NCBI GenBank assembly: GCA_963851215.1
Contig: CAWKOG010000014.1
Coordinates: 372,001 to 436,000 of the forward strand
Direction: 5' to 3'
DNA: 64,000 bases
Source: DATKFM01 sp963851215
GTDB taxonomy: Bacteria > Pseudomonadota > Alphaproteobacteria > Dongiales > Dongiaceae
The notes under the pieces were generated by a model. The model saw nothing but the letters and a program-made list of their open reading frames with translations. It ran no database searches and was not told where the DNA came from. Position numbers and translations under genes: made by a program. Below are positions 54,628-63,053 of the stretch, in pieces; within the stretch, counting starts at the first letter, position 1; the number at the start of each line of letters is the position of its first letter.

Positions 54628-56571
54628 ATGTGCGGAATTGCCGGCGTCGCCTATGCCGACGGCACCCGGCCGGCCGGCCGGGCAATGCTCGCCGGCATGG
54701 CCGGCCTCATGGTGCATCGCGGTCCCGACAGCGACGGCTTCTATAGCGCGCCGGGGGTGGGCTTCGCCTTTCGGCGCCTCAGCATCATCGACCTCGCCGG
54801 CGGCGACCAACCGATCTCCAACGAAGACAGGACCCTCACGCTGATTTGCAACGGCGAGATCTACAATTTTGTCGAGCTGAAGGCCGAGCTCGAGGGCCGC
54901 GGCCACCGCTTCCGCACCAAGTCGGACGTCGAAGTCATCCTGCACCTCTACGAGGAGTACGGCCCCGACTGCCTGCGCTTTCTGCGCGGCATGTTCGGCT
55001 TCGCGCTGTGGGACGCGCGCGAGCGGCGCCTAATGTTGGCGCGCGATCGCTTTGGCATCAAGCCGCTGCACTACGCGGTGACGCCGCAGGGACTCTATTT
55101 CGCGTCTGAGCAGAAGCCGATCCTGGCTTTCGCCGAAGGCGTCGATCTCTCGCCCGATCCGCAGGCCTACAGGATGTTGGTTGGCTTCGGCTATGCCTTC
55201 GGTGCGCAGACGCCATGCCGTGGCGTGCGGCGGCTCCTGTCCGGGGAATATCTGCTCTACCAAGATGGCCGGGAGTCGTTGCACCGCTATTGGACCCCGC
55301 GCTTTCCCCGATCTGACGAACAGTCCGAGCGGTTGAGCGCCGACGACTGGGCCGAGGGCCTGCTGGAAAAGCTGCGCGAAGCAGTGCGACTGCACATGCG
55401 CAGCGACGTGCCGGTCGGGTCCTGGCTCAGCCCCGGCATCGATTCGAGCGCGGTGGCGGCGCTCGCCGGCCGGCTGAGCGAGCAGCCGATCCACAGTTTC
55501 ACCATTGGTTTCGAGGACCCTTCTGTGGACGAGTCCCGCCTCTACCCGACGCTGGACCGCTACGGCGACTACAACCTGCGAAACGAGCTGATCATGTGCC
55601 GCGACGACAGCTTCGAGCTGTTCGAAAAGGCACTTTGGTACTGCGAAGAGCCCGGCGCGGTCGTAATCCCACGCTTCATGTTGGCCGAGGCCGCGGCACG
55701 ACAAGTCAAAGTGGTCGTGAACGGCGAAGGATCGGACGAGCTCTTTGGCGGCTATTCCCATTTCCGGCGACAGCGGACGGTGCAGCCACTATCGCGCCTG
55801 CCTCTGTGGCTGCGGCGGTTGGTCGTGCATTTCGGCCAGCGTCTGCACGGACGGCTGCGGCGAACGCACGTGCAAGAGCTCATCTTGCTGCCGCCGGTCA
55901 TGGACATGCGGCGGTATGCCGCGCTGCATGGAGTTCCGTCGTCTCAGCGCCTCGAGCTGTTGTCTCCCGTAATGCGCGCCGCGCTCGCCGACAGCGACGA
56001 GAATGCGCCGCCGATTCCGCCGCCGACCGAGTTTGAGAGCTGGCAGACGTTTCAGCAGCAGCAGTATCTGGAGCAGACCGTCCGCCTGCCCGATTTTATC
56101 AACTCAGCGCTCGATCGCGCCTCCATGGCCCACGGCCTGGAAGTCCGCGTGCCTTTCCTTGACCACGAGCTGGCCGAGTTCTGCGCGCGCATTCCGGTCG
56201 GCCTGAAGTTGCATGGCAGGACCGAGAAATTCATCCTGCGGCGGGCCCTGCGCGGCATCTTGCCTAAGTCTATTCTCGATCGCCGCAAGCGGCCCTTCAC
56301 GTCGCCCGGCTCGAGCTGGTGGCGCAGGGACCGCCTGCCAGACTTCGCCGCGGCGCAGATGAACGAGGGCGCGCTGCGGCGCAAGGGACTGTTCGAGCCC
56401 GCGGCCGTGCATGAGCTGCTGGCGCGCCACCGCCGCGGCGAGGGCAACTATGCGCGTCAGCTCGAGGCCGTGTTGGGCATGCAGCTCCGCTACGACCTGC
56501 TCCAACCGAGCCGCCTACGCGCCGAGTCCAGCCAGGCGGGCAGCCGACCGACGCCGACCGGGGCGCAATAG
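54628..56571 (+). CDS. asnB: Asparagine synthase (glutamine-hydrolysing) family protein
   Basis: 647 residues, close to the family's length. N-terminal glutaminase with Cys2 as nucleophile (MCGIAGVAYADG), HRGPDSDGFY, GEIYNFVELKAEL, and the C-terminal synthetase with the PP-loop (SWLSPGIDSSAVAALAG) and NGEGSDELFGGYSHFRRQ. The PP-loop is usually S-G-G-x-D-S-S, here S-P-G-I-D-S-S, a conservative oddity. It could make asparagine or amidate another acid; family members next to surface-polymer genes do the latter. ATG 54628 follows AAGGAAAG. Stands alone on its strand. Confidence 0.9.
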   Translation: MCGIAGVAYADGTRPAGRAMLAGMAGLMVHRGPDSDGFYSAPGVGFAFRRLSIIDLAGGDQPISNEDRTLTLICNGEIYNFVELKAELEGRGHRFRTKSDVEVILHLYEEYGPDCLRFLRGMFGFALWDARERRLMLARDRFGIKPLHYAVTPQGLYFASEQKPILAFAEGVDLSPDPQAYRMLVGFGYAFGAQTPCRGVRRLLSGEYLLYQDGRESLHRYWTPRFPRSDEQSERLSADDWAEGLLEKLREAVRLHMRSDVPVGSWLSPGIDSSAVAALAGRLSEQPIHSFTIGFEDPSVDESRLYPTLDRYGDYNLRNELIMCRDDSFELFEKALWYCEEPGAVVIPRFMLAEAAARQVKVVVNGEGSDELFGGYSHFRRQRTVQPLSRLPLWLRRLVVHFGQRLHGRLRRTHVQELILLPPVMDMRRYAALHGVPSSQRLELLSPVMRAALADSDENAPPIPPPTEFESWQTFQQQQYLEQTVRLPDFINSALDRASMAHGLEVRVPFLDHELAEFCARIPVGLKLHGRTEKFILRRALRGILPKSILDRRKRPFTSPGSSWWRRDRLPDFAAAQMNEGALRRKGLFEPAAVHELLARHRRGEGNYARQLEAVLGMQLRYDLLQPSRLRAESSQAGSRPTPTGAQ

Positions 56572-57046
56572 GAGACGAACGCTATGATCGTCCCATCGGG
56601 AGGTTTATCGCGCCGGACTTCCGGTATGGGTCAAAAGCCGCCGTCTCGGGTGGCCCCGTCTTACGTCGGCTTCGCCCCCAATAGCAGTCGGCTTCAAACG
56701 GCACGGGACCGACCGCTGAGTGCCAGAAGGAGACATAAACCGTTTTGTCACCAATCAAGATCAGAGTGCGGACATATGATATACGATGCAATCGAGTAGC
56801 GCGCGGATAAGTCGCGCGGCGCCCAGCAAGCCGGCCTGTTCATTGAGCGGCAGATTGTCAGGGACGGTGCTAGCGCGGTGCTCTTGGCATGGGCTGAATG
56901 CCTCCAACGGGTGATATCGGCGAGGCGTATGCCGAATTGTCTCGACATGCGGTCAATAAGAGTGCCTTGTGTGAAAATATTCTCGAATCACATTGCGAAA
57001 AGCTGCGCCGCCTGTCGGGGGGCACGCCGCGCCCGATGGAGCGGCC
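56572..57046. other. Gene-poor stretch with repeat copy C
   Basis: About 475 bases after the asnB-like gene. The repeat copy lies at 56627-56730. No supported gene or terminator in the remainder. Confidence 0.4.
56627..56730. repeat. Dispersed repeat, copy C
   Basis: Begins TGGGTCAAAAGCCGCCGTCT; shares CAATAGCAGTCG and AACGGCACGGGACCG with copy A almost exactly. Confidence 0.65.
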
Positions 57047-57250
57047 ATGTCCAGCTATCGCTGTTACTTCCTTGATGTGAACAATCACGTTGCGGCAGAT
57101 CGCTTCGTCGAGTGCGAGACGGACAGTATGGCACGCGCACGTGCCGATGAGCTGCTTGCCGATACCGAGTATCCCGCGATGGAAATCTGGGATGGCGCTC
57201 GGTTCATTTACCAGGCGATGCAGCATAGCGCACGTCCCCGCTTGAACTGA
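57047..57250 (+). CDS. Small hypothetical protein, 67 aa
   Basis: MSSYRCYFLDVNNHVAADRF, then a helical stretch ARARADELLADTEYPAMEIW. A short alpha/beta protein seen in related rhizobia; function unknown. ATG 57047 is preceded by a modest TGGAG. Confidence 0.5.
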   Translation: MSSYRCYFLDVNNHVAADRFVECETDSMARARADELLADTEYPAMEIWDGARFIYQAMQHSARPRLN

Positions 57251-57327
57251 CCACCGCAAGAGTAAGGTCAGGTCGGTCCGCCGACTTCGGAAACCAAATG
57301 GCTCACGCTCAAGATGGAGGGGCAGAC

Positions 57328-57693
57328 ATGACACGTCATGCCAAGCACACGCGGCTCGCAAAAGAAACGACGCCGACAAGCGGCTGGACACCAGGCTGCG
57401 ATTTCCTGTTTGCGACCAACCAGCGCGCGTTCGCACGCTGGCTCAATGGGATGAATGGGCTTTCGCAGGAAATCGCGCAGTTCACACAAAGTCGTCTACA
57501 GGAAGACATGGCCGCGTGGTCGGCACTCGCCAGCTGCAGCAATGCCCAGGACGCTTTCGAATGCCAACGGCGCTTCGCCGAAAAGGCAACAGCGGGATAT
57601 CTGGCGGAAGTCACCAAGCTATCGGCGATGATGATCAGCCTCGCAAACGAGGGATTGGAGTCGCGGCAGCGCCATACGGAGGCGACCTCCTAG
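57328..57693 (+). CDS. Phasin-like protein
   Basis: 121 residues, mainly helical, with the phasin-type core: FLFATNQRAFARWLNGMNGL, SQEIAQFTQSRLQEDMAAWS and ALASCSNAQDAFECQRRFAE. Phasins coat polyhydroxyalkanoate granules; small relatives without a proven granule link also exist. ATG 57328 is preferred for its GGAGG 7 bases upstream over ATG 57298. Stands alone. Confidence 0.7.
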   Translation: MTRHAKHTRLAKETTPTSGWTPGCDFLFATNQRAFARWLNGMNGLSQEIAQFTQSRLQEDMAAWSALASCSNAQDAFECQRRFAEKATAGYLAEVTKLSAMMISLANEGLESRQRHTEATS

Positions 57694-57900
57694 TCTGGGG
57701 CCGAAACCCATTCAGGTTCATGGGAACGGCTTGACACCCTTCCGCGAAAACTCGGCCGAGCCTCGACAATCTGTCCGATTCCCTGAGAGGCCAGGCAATT
57801 GATACCTCGTAAGAGGTCGATGGGTTCACCAAGTCAGGAAGACAGGTCTGCAGTCCCCGCGTTCGGGATACGAACGCACTCAGTTGAAAAGGATATCACT

Positions 57901-58203
57901 ATGGATGTCGTCGTCAGAACCTACACTGGAAAGGGTTCGAAAGAACTACTGGCGTTGTTGGAGCAGCGTAAGACAGACGTGGAAACACTCATGCGCGCGG
58001 TCAAAGGATTTGAGAGCTACACACTAGCGCGTAGCAGCGACGGTGAGGGCGGGATGTCGATGACCGTTTGCCAAGACAAGGCTGGCGCTGAAGAAAGCGT
58101 CCGAGTGGCAAAGGATTGGATAGCGAAGAACGCCGCTAACATCAGCGTCGATGCACCAAAGGTATCTGCTGGTTCAATAATCATTCACGCGACAAAGCAC
58201 TAA
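57901..58203 (+). CDS. Small dimeric alpha/beta-barrel-like protein
   Basis: 100 residues: MDVVVRTYTGKGSKELLALL, then FESYTLARSSDGEGGMSMTV and a final SVDAPKVSAGSIIIHAT. Shape and hydrophobic pattern resemble stand-alone ABM-type domains (antibiotic-biosynthesis-monooxygenase fold), but no catalytic residues are evident. AAAGGA precedes ATG 57901. A terminator at 58217-58249 ends it. Confidence 0.6.
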   Translation: MDVVVRTYTGKGSKELLALLEQRKTDVETLMRAVKGFESYTLARSSDGEGGMSMTVCQDKAGAEESVRVAKDWIAKNAANISVDAPKVSAGSIIIHATKH

Positions 58204-58216
58204 GCGGTCGTAGGCG

Positions 58217-58249
58217 AGCCCGGTCGAGCACCTAGCCGGCCGGGCTTTC
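58217..58249 (+). terminator. Rho-independent terminator
   Basis: Stem AGCCCGG / CCGGGCT with a 16-base loop followed by TT-C-A; placed 14 bases after the stop of the 100-residue gene. It could also end the convergent hydrolase gene. Confidence 0.5.
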
Positions 58250-58261
58250 ACTATCTCAAGG

Positions 58262-59170
58262 TTATACGGAGGATCTCGCAACTTGGTGATCGGGTCCGAA
58301 TGCGGGGTCTAGCAAATCATCGAGGATTCGATCGAACAATCCGATTATGGACATGTGCCCTTCGTCGTTGAGCAGTCGGTAACGGGCGCCTGGGATATGA
58401 TCGGCAAGCCAGCGGCCATGGGTGGAGGGCACCATATGGTCTTGCGCTCCATGCCAGACGACGACGGAACGTGCGTCGGCCACCTGGAAGCCCCAATCGC
58501 TCGTGAATGCGAGATCGTCGTCCCGGACTCCTGCGATGCCGTGCGCCGCCCCTACGCGGAAGGTCTCTGCCAACCATTCGGCGAATTTGCCTGTCACCTG
58601 AGCCTTGTCGACCTTGGACAGGAGCCCGCCGAACGATTCGGCAAGATTCGCGGGCTGGACGGTGGCGAGGGCGTCGCCGGACGCTGCGAGAAATGGCGCT
58701 AACGCGCCCTCGCCCCGAATGGCGAGGCTGAACTCTGCCACATTCTCGTCGGCCATGCCGGCGAACCAATCAATTCCATCTGCCGGGTAGGGCGCGAGCC
58801 CGGCGACCGCAACCGTTGCCAAACACCGATCCGGCAGCGTCGCGGCGCATGCGAGCGCGTGCGGCGCGCCGCCGGACCAGCCGATCGTCCGGAATGTCGT
58901 GGCGCCTACCGCATCGATGACCACCACCGCATCCAAAGCTGCGTCGACGATTTTCCGGCCGGGATTGGCCGTCGACAAGCCGTACCCGGGCCGAGAGTAC
59001 ATGACCGTACGCAACCCCCTTGCCGCCGCTAACTCCACCCACGGCCTGAAGGGCAGCCCCGCGCAAGGCGTCCCATTATGAAAGAGGAGAATTTCACCGT
59101 TTTCCGGCCCCGCTGTCCGAACCTCAAGCCTCCGCCCATCCTTCAAGTCGACAAGAGTCGGCGTCTCCAT
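58262..59170 (-). CDS. Alpha/beta hydrolase
   Basis: 302 residues of the alpha/beta-hydrolase fold. Seen: the oxyanion region LFHNGTPCAG, nucleophile elbow TIGWSGGAPHALAC (Ser near residue 99), acid region WHGAQDHMVPSTHG and His in NDEGHMSIIG. The lid region (residues 130-230) is helical. Substrate unknown. It is convergent with the preceding gene. Confidence 0.85.
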   Translation of the reverse strand: METPTLVDLKDGRRLEVRTAGPENGEILLFHNGTPCAGLPFRPWVELAAARGLRTVMYSRPGYGLSTANPGRKIVDAALDAVVVIDAVGATTFRTIGWSGGAPHALACAATLPDRCLATVAVAGLAPYPADGIDWFAGMADENVAEFSLAIRGEGALAPFLAASGDALATVQPANLAESFGGLLSKVDKAQVTGKFAEWLAETFRVGAAHGIAGVRDDDLAFTSDWGFQVADARSVVVWHGAQDHMVPSTHGRWLADHIPGARYRLLNDEGHMSIIGLFDRILDDLLDPAFGPDHQVARSSV

Positions 59171-59686
59171 GGCACGTTCTCCCTCGCGATTCGTGCTGCA
59201 CTCCCGGTCGGACCGCTAGCGAGAAGCTGGGTGCAGATCATGATCGTCTCCACGTCGCTATGGCCCAGCTCCCGGAGAAACCGTAACAGGTTTCCAGTGG
59301 ATGCTTCGAAGAATCTCGACAAAGCATTTTTCGTCAGCGCGCAGCGCCTGGCTTCAGCGCCGATCAGCGGCGCCGCTTGAGCTTACCGAAAATAGTAGGT
59401 CGCCATGCGGCCCCGACAAAAAAGAGCCCCGTTCGCACGGGGCTCAGTCAAGGATCAAATGAGAAAATGCGACACGCCGTCGGTGAGAGGCGCTAGCAAA
59501 GAGGGCTCGGCTAGCAACATGGCGCATCCTCACAATTGCGAGGATGCACTCAATACCGCGGGCGAATCTGTTCGATATTGAACAGCGCCCAACTTGCCGA
59601 TTGCCTATATGTACGGTCCAGCCAATCGAATCCACGCCGATGATGGAGGCATAGTCCACCTCGCGGCCGATTCATAGGAGCCAAAC
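59171..59686. other. Intergenic region with a minus-strand terminator
   Basis: About 515 bases with no secure gene. A minus-strand frame of 71 codons ends at 59444, directly before a strong minus-strand terminator, so a small protein or RNA may be made here. Confidence 0.4.
59418..59445 (-). terminator. Rho-independent terminator, minus strand
   Basis: GAGCCCCGT-TCGC-ACGGGGCTC: a perfect 9-base stem with a 4-base loop; on the minus strand it is followed by six T. The only upstream reading frame on that strand is the unrecognised one ending at 59444. Confidence 0.75.
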
Positions 59687-59770
59687 ATGTCTACCACCAC
59701 GATACTGATCATATTGTTCGTCGTCCTTCTGTTGGGCGGCGGCTGGTACGGCCGCGGACGCTGGTACTAG
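59687..59770 (+). CDS. DUF3309 small membrane protein, 27 aa
   Basis: MSTTTILIILFVVLLLGGGW, then Y-G-R-G-R-W-Y. This is the DUF3309 pattern: one membrane helix followed by GGG and a short basic aromatic tail. TAGGAG at 59675-59680 precedes the ATG. Often found in stress-related small gene groups; function unknown. Confidence 0.8.
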   Translation: MSTTTILIILFVVLLLGGGWYGRGRWY

Positions 59771-59803
59771 ACACGAGTTTCTCAAGGCGCCCGGGAGCAA
59801 GCG

Positions 59804-60034
59804 ATGAGTGAAGAATCGCAGGCACTGCCCGAAAACAGAAACAACAAGCGCGAGCGGCTCGATACAGAGGTCCGATTGTATCAGCAGAACCGATGGGATG
59901 CCGAAACAGCAAAGATCGCCCGCCTTAAATCCCTCCGCCTGGCAAAGGAGGCTGAAGACCAGAGCGCCAGACAAGCCGCTCAGCCGAAGCGCATCAGCAA
60001 GAAGAGCGGCGGCGATCGCCCCACGGCCGGATGA
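59804..60034 (+). CDS. Charged helical small protein, 76 aa
   Basis: MSEESQALPENRNNKRERL, then a long charged helix AKIARLKSLRLAKEAEDQSA and a basic C-terminus with Lys/Arg (PKRISKKSGG). No domain recognised. GGGAGC precedes ATG 59804. It lies between the DUF3309 gene and the zinc-ribbon-like gene on one strand. Confidence 0.5.
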   Translation: MSEESQALPENRNNKRERLDTEVRLYQQNRWDAETAKIARLKSLRLAKEAEDQSARQAAQPKRISKKSGGDRPTAG

Positions 60035-60095
60035 GCAGCCTGCATCGGCAGCTCGTAATGCGCTGCCCTTGTTTGAATTCGAAGAGGAGGCCGTC

Positions 60096-60287
60096 ATGAG
60101 TTTTGTCTGTCAGCACTGCTATCGCAATGCATTCAAACTAACCACCAACTCAGCAGGCCGGACGATAATCACCTGCCTGGGATGCCGAGTTCCCCTGCCG
60201 GTTCACACGCCTACCATAGTCAGCCTCCAACATCGCAGCGGTCGAGCACCTGGCCGCCGAGAGTGCATGCAACTCGCCGTTGCCTGA
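60096..60287 (+). CDS. Small zinc-ribbon-like protein, 63 aa
   Basis: Begins MSFVCQHCYRNAFKLTTNS and continues TIITCLGCRVPLPV: two CxxC pairs about 30 residues apart, typical of a zinc ribbon. GAGGAGG at 60085-60091 gives a strong start. The C-terminus is basic. Nothing else to place its function. Confidence 0.6.
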   Translation: MSFVCQHCYRNAFKLTTNSAGRTIITCLGCRVPLPVHTPTIVSLQHRSGRAPGRRECMQLAVA

Positions 60288-60343
60288 TCCTGGCGCCAAG
60301 GGCGCCGATAGGATCCGCCGATCCGGAACCGTGAAGCGTGGCG

Positions 60344-60784
60344 TCAGTCGATATTGCTATCGGTCTCGGCCAAGGCATTGGCTGCAGAATTGTCGATTTT
60401 GCGGGATAGCGCGGTAACGGCGCCGCCATAGGCCGCCAGGGCCTCGGCGCAGCGTTCCACCTGCGGGATCGGGAAGATCAGAATCACCGCTGAAGAAAGA
60501 TCGGAAATGAACTGTTCCCCAAATCCGGGCTCCCTTTGCAAGCGATCGCGCACCGCCGCATGGAGGAATTCACAGGCTTGGTCCTTGACTTCCTCGGCGG
60601 CGTAAACAGGCACTTCGAGACCGTTCGCGAGTTCCTCGGAGGACCGGACCATCGGATCGGCCTCCAATAGAAGCCGGCTTTCCTCGGACAAAATGTACAG
60701 AACGTTAGTGCCGCAGCCGGGCAACAGCATTGTTGCCGCCAACGAAACCGCGAGCCACCAAAATTGGGTCGGGAAAACGCTCAC
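60344..60784 (-). CDS. Putative lipoprotein, 146 aa
   Basis: Signal sequence (FWWLAVSLAATMLLPGCGTN) with a lipobox-type LPGC, then a mostly helical acidic region (LSEESRLLLEADPMVRSS, VPVYAAEEVKDQACEFLHAA). GTG 60784 with AAAGGG upstream is preferred; ATG 60838 would add a cytosolic-looking lead. No family identified. Confidence 0.55.
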   Translation of the reverse strand: MSVFPTQFWWLAVSLAATMLLPGCGTNVLYILSEESRLLLEADPMVRSSEELANGLEVPVYAAEEVKDQACEFLHAAVRDRLQREPGFGEQFISDLSSAVILIFPIPQVERCAEALAAYGGAVTALSRKIDNSAANALAETDSNID

Positions 60785-61055
60785 CGGAGTACCCTTTCGA
60801 AGGGCATATGTGACCAGGGACAGCCTGGATGCCTCCACCTACTCTGATCTGGAACTTCTGGATATAGCCGCAATGGTAGTGGCACGGGCGGCGCCGCGAA
60901 GTTCACAACTGCACACAAACCTCGTTTTTGCAGCGCTTCCGTGCCTGCTGCAAAATTGTCAACAGGGGCAGGCAGGCCTAGCATGCGCGATAGCAAAGCT
61001 GCACGGTAGGCCGGCAATTCAAACCATTTGAAAGCTGAGCTGGAGGAGTGAAGCC

Positions 61056-61628
61056 ATGTCGATCTCATTGCATGCGGCGGCGGAAGTCTTTCGCGACGCC
61101 ATGCGGGAAACGGTGAAGCGGTATTCGCTTTGGTACCTGATCCAAGGCGTGCTGCTGGTCGTGGCCGGCGTTTTGGCGGTGATCTATCCCGTGGTTTCTT
61201 CGGTTGCCGTGGTCGTGCTGCTGGGGTGGCTGCTGATCGCCAGCGGCGTCCTGCAGGGCATCAGCCTGATCGGCGCCGGCCATGTGCCGCATTTCTGGCT
61301 GCAGCTCATTTCCGTCATTCTCGCCGTGCTCGTCGGGTTCCTGTTTCTGCGTGACCCGGCGCAGGGACTCCTGACGATTACCCTGCTTCTGATCGTCTTC
61401 TTCATGATCGAGGGCATCTCGAAGGTCGTGTTCGCGTTGACCATCAGGCCTTTCCCCAACTGGGGCTGGGTCCTGGCAAGCGGCCTCGTGGGAATGCTTC
61501 TTTCGGCGATATTGTGGGCCAGCCTTCCCGTAACGGCGCTATGGCTGATCGGGCTCCTGCTCGGAATTCAATTGATCAGCGTAGGCGCTGCCATCGCGTA
61601 CCTCGCCTGGCAGGTGCGGCGGAACTGA
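61056..61628 (+). CDS. HdeD-family (DUF308) membrane protein
   Basis: 190 residues with six membrane segments: WYLIQGVLLVVAGVLAVIYP, GWLLIASGVLQGISLI, LLTITLLLIVFFMIEGISKV, and a final LLLGIQLISVGAAIAYLAWQ. HdeD-type proteins are linked to acid resistance and envelope stress in enterobacteria; the alphaproteobacterial ones are largely uncharacterised. GGAGGAG precedes ATG 61056. A GC-rich hairpin at 61685-61722 may end it. Confidence 0.87.
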   Translation: MSISLHAAAEVFRDAMRETVKRYSLWYLIQGVLLVVAGVLAVIYPVVSSVAVVVLLGWLLIASGVLQGISLIGAGHVPHFWLQLISVILAVLVGFLFLRDPAQGLLTITLLLIVFFMIEGISKVVFALTIRPFPNWGWVLASGLVGMLLSAILWASLPVTALWLIGLLLGIQLISVGAAIAYLAWQVRRN

Positions 61629-61684
61629 GCCCTTCGGTGGGAAATTAACCGGTTCGACGGAGCATTGCCTTTTGTCAGCAAAAT

Positions 61685-61722
61685 GGGGACGGGCACCCCG
61701 TGTTGCGGCGAAGCCTGTCCCC
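61685..61722. terminator. Candidate terminator hairpin
   Basis: GGGGACGGGC / GCCTGTCCCC stem with an 18-base loop. Followed by GGTCTTTC forward and by ATTTTG on the minus strand, so it could serve both flanking genes. Confidence 0.4.
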
Positions 61723-61746
61723 GGTCTTTCGGTTAGTTCCTGCCGG

Positions 61747-61935
61747 TCACTCCGTAGCCAGCATGACGTTCTTCATCAGCGAGCGGACGCTGCGGCAATA
61801 GGAGTAGTTGGCGCCCATGCGCAGGCCGGTTGAGAATTTGGAAATGACTTCGCCGACGTCATCATTGAGGATCTGACAAACCGACTTGTCGCGCCTGGCC
61901 GGCATCTTCGTGATCTCCCGCAACACCGCCTTCAC
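61747..61935 (-). CDS. Small hypothetical protein, 62 aa, possibly truncated
   Basis: Contains SVCQILNDDVGEVISKFSTG and a C-terminal SYCRSVRSLMKNVMLATE that look like conserved coding sequence. Its N-terminus runs antisense over the start of the cyclase-type pseudogene (61886-62320), so the present start may be artificial: a junction lies near 61880. Function unknown. Confidence 0.4.
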   Translation of the reverse strand: MKAVLREITKMPARRDKSVCQILNDDVGEVISKFSTGLRMGANYSYCRSVRSLMKNVMLATE

Positions 61936-62320
61936 CTACAAGGGCAAGGCGGCGCAAATCGCGGAGGAGCTAGGGTGCGCTACATCCTCGAAGGAAGCGT
62001 GCGGCGGGGCGGCGATGAGGCTCGGATCAACGCCCGGCTTATCGATGCCCTTAGCGGCGGCCATGTGTGGATTGATAGCTACGACGGCTCGATCGCCGAC
62101 ATCTTCGCGCTCCAGGACAAGGTCACCAACGCCATCGTCGATGCCCTGGCGCTGCGCCTGACCAATGTGGAGCAGCTAGCTCTGAACCAGCACGAGACAG
62201 CCACCGGCGGCCTACGACGCGTTGCTGCGCGACTGGGAGCACTATCGCCGCACCACGCCTGAGGACTATGCGAAAGCCATTCCGTTCCTTGAGGAAGCGG
62301 CGAGGCAATACTGCACACAT
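61886..62320 (+). pseudogene. Remnant of a cyclase-type TPR protein, at least two frameshifts
   Basis: Three frames in turn read like the C-terminal half of rhizobial adenylate-cyclase/TPR proteins: SRLAGIFVISRNTAFTYKGK; then RYILEGSVRRGGDEARINAR and HVWIDSYDGSIADIFALQDK; then AAYDALLRDWEHYRRTTPED. The first switch near 61970 needs one extra G; the second is near 62203. The N-terminal catalytic part is missing. The gene is dead. Confidence 0.75.
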
Positions 62321-62362
62321 GACTGCGTGAATGAACGCCGATGATCTAACTGCCGGTGTTTG

Positions 62363-62882
62363 ATGATTGGAGCCGCTGGCTCGGGCATGAGCGGCGCTAC
62401 TCGCGGCACACGCTATGAGCCCATCAATTGGACTTCTCCTAATTCGCGTGGTTTATGTCTGCGTCTGAGTAGCGATCCGTTTAGGATCAGCTTGCGCAAA
62501 TACAGCGGTGACTTGGAGTACGACCAGATGCAATCATTCAATGATGGGCTGCCTTACCACGGTTCTAGTGACATGCAGGGCGGCAAGCTTAAAGGAGCGA
62601 CAGGCGAGACCGACTATTTCTATTTCTTTTGTCCGAAGTGTCCCGACGACTACGCCATGAGAATCTTGGAGTACAAAATCCACACTCCACAGCGTGAGAA
62701 CGAGTACAACGAATTCTACCAAGAGTAAGGCGAAATATGGGTTCACTCTCGCGTTCAATTTGCATTGCGAGAAATGCGGCCATGACGATTTCGTAAAGGT
62801 ATCGAACACCGCGTGGCAAGGCGGGACGCATCGCGAGATGCTGGCGAAAGTGGGCGCCTCACAAGAGATAGAAGTGATCTAG
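62363..62882 (+). pseudogene. Zinc-ribbon-type hypothetical protein, frameshifted
   Basis: First frame: TRGTRYEPINWTSPNSRGLC, FYFFCPKCPDDYAMRILEYK, stopping at 62726-62728. Second frame, from about 62715: SKAKYGFTLAFNLHCEKCGHD then FVKVSNTAWQGGTHREMLAK to TAG 62880-62882. Together they give two CxxC pairs (CPKC, CEKC) in a protein of about 170 residues. A one-base loss near 62718 would explain the split. No known family. Confidence 0.5.
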
Positions 62883-63053
62883 CGGTCGCGCCGATGATTC
62901 AATAGCGACCGCCGCCAGGGCTCGCACCCGTAACCCCGGCAAGCGCGCGGCTCATTGACCAACCCCCTGATTTTCTTGCTTAACGAGACGCACCCATTTC
63001 GTCGAACCCATAGTATAATATGGGCGACTCGCCTGTGATGTGGAACTCAGACG

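Noticed and set aside
54483..54746. A frame starting MFLAGCSS that looks like a lipoprotein signal
   Set aside because: The hydrophobic segment is too short, and the frame runs into the asparagine-synthase gene in a wrong phase.
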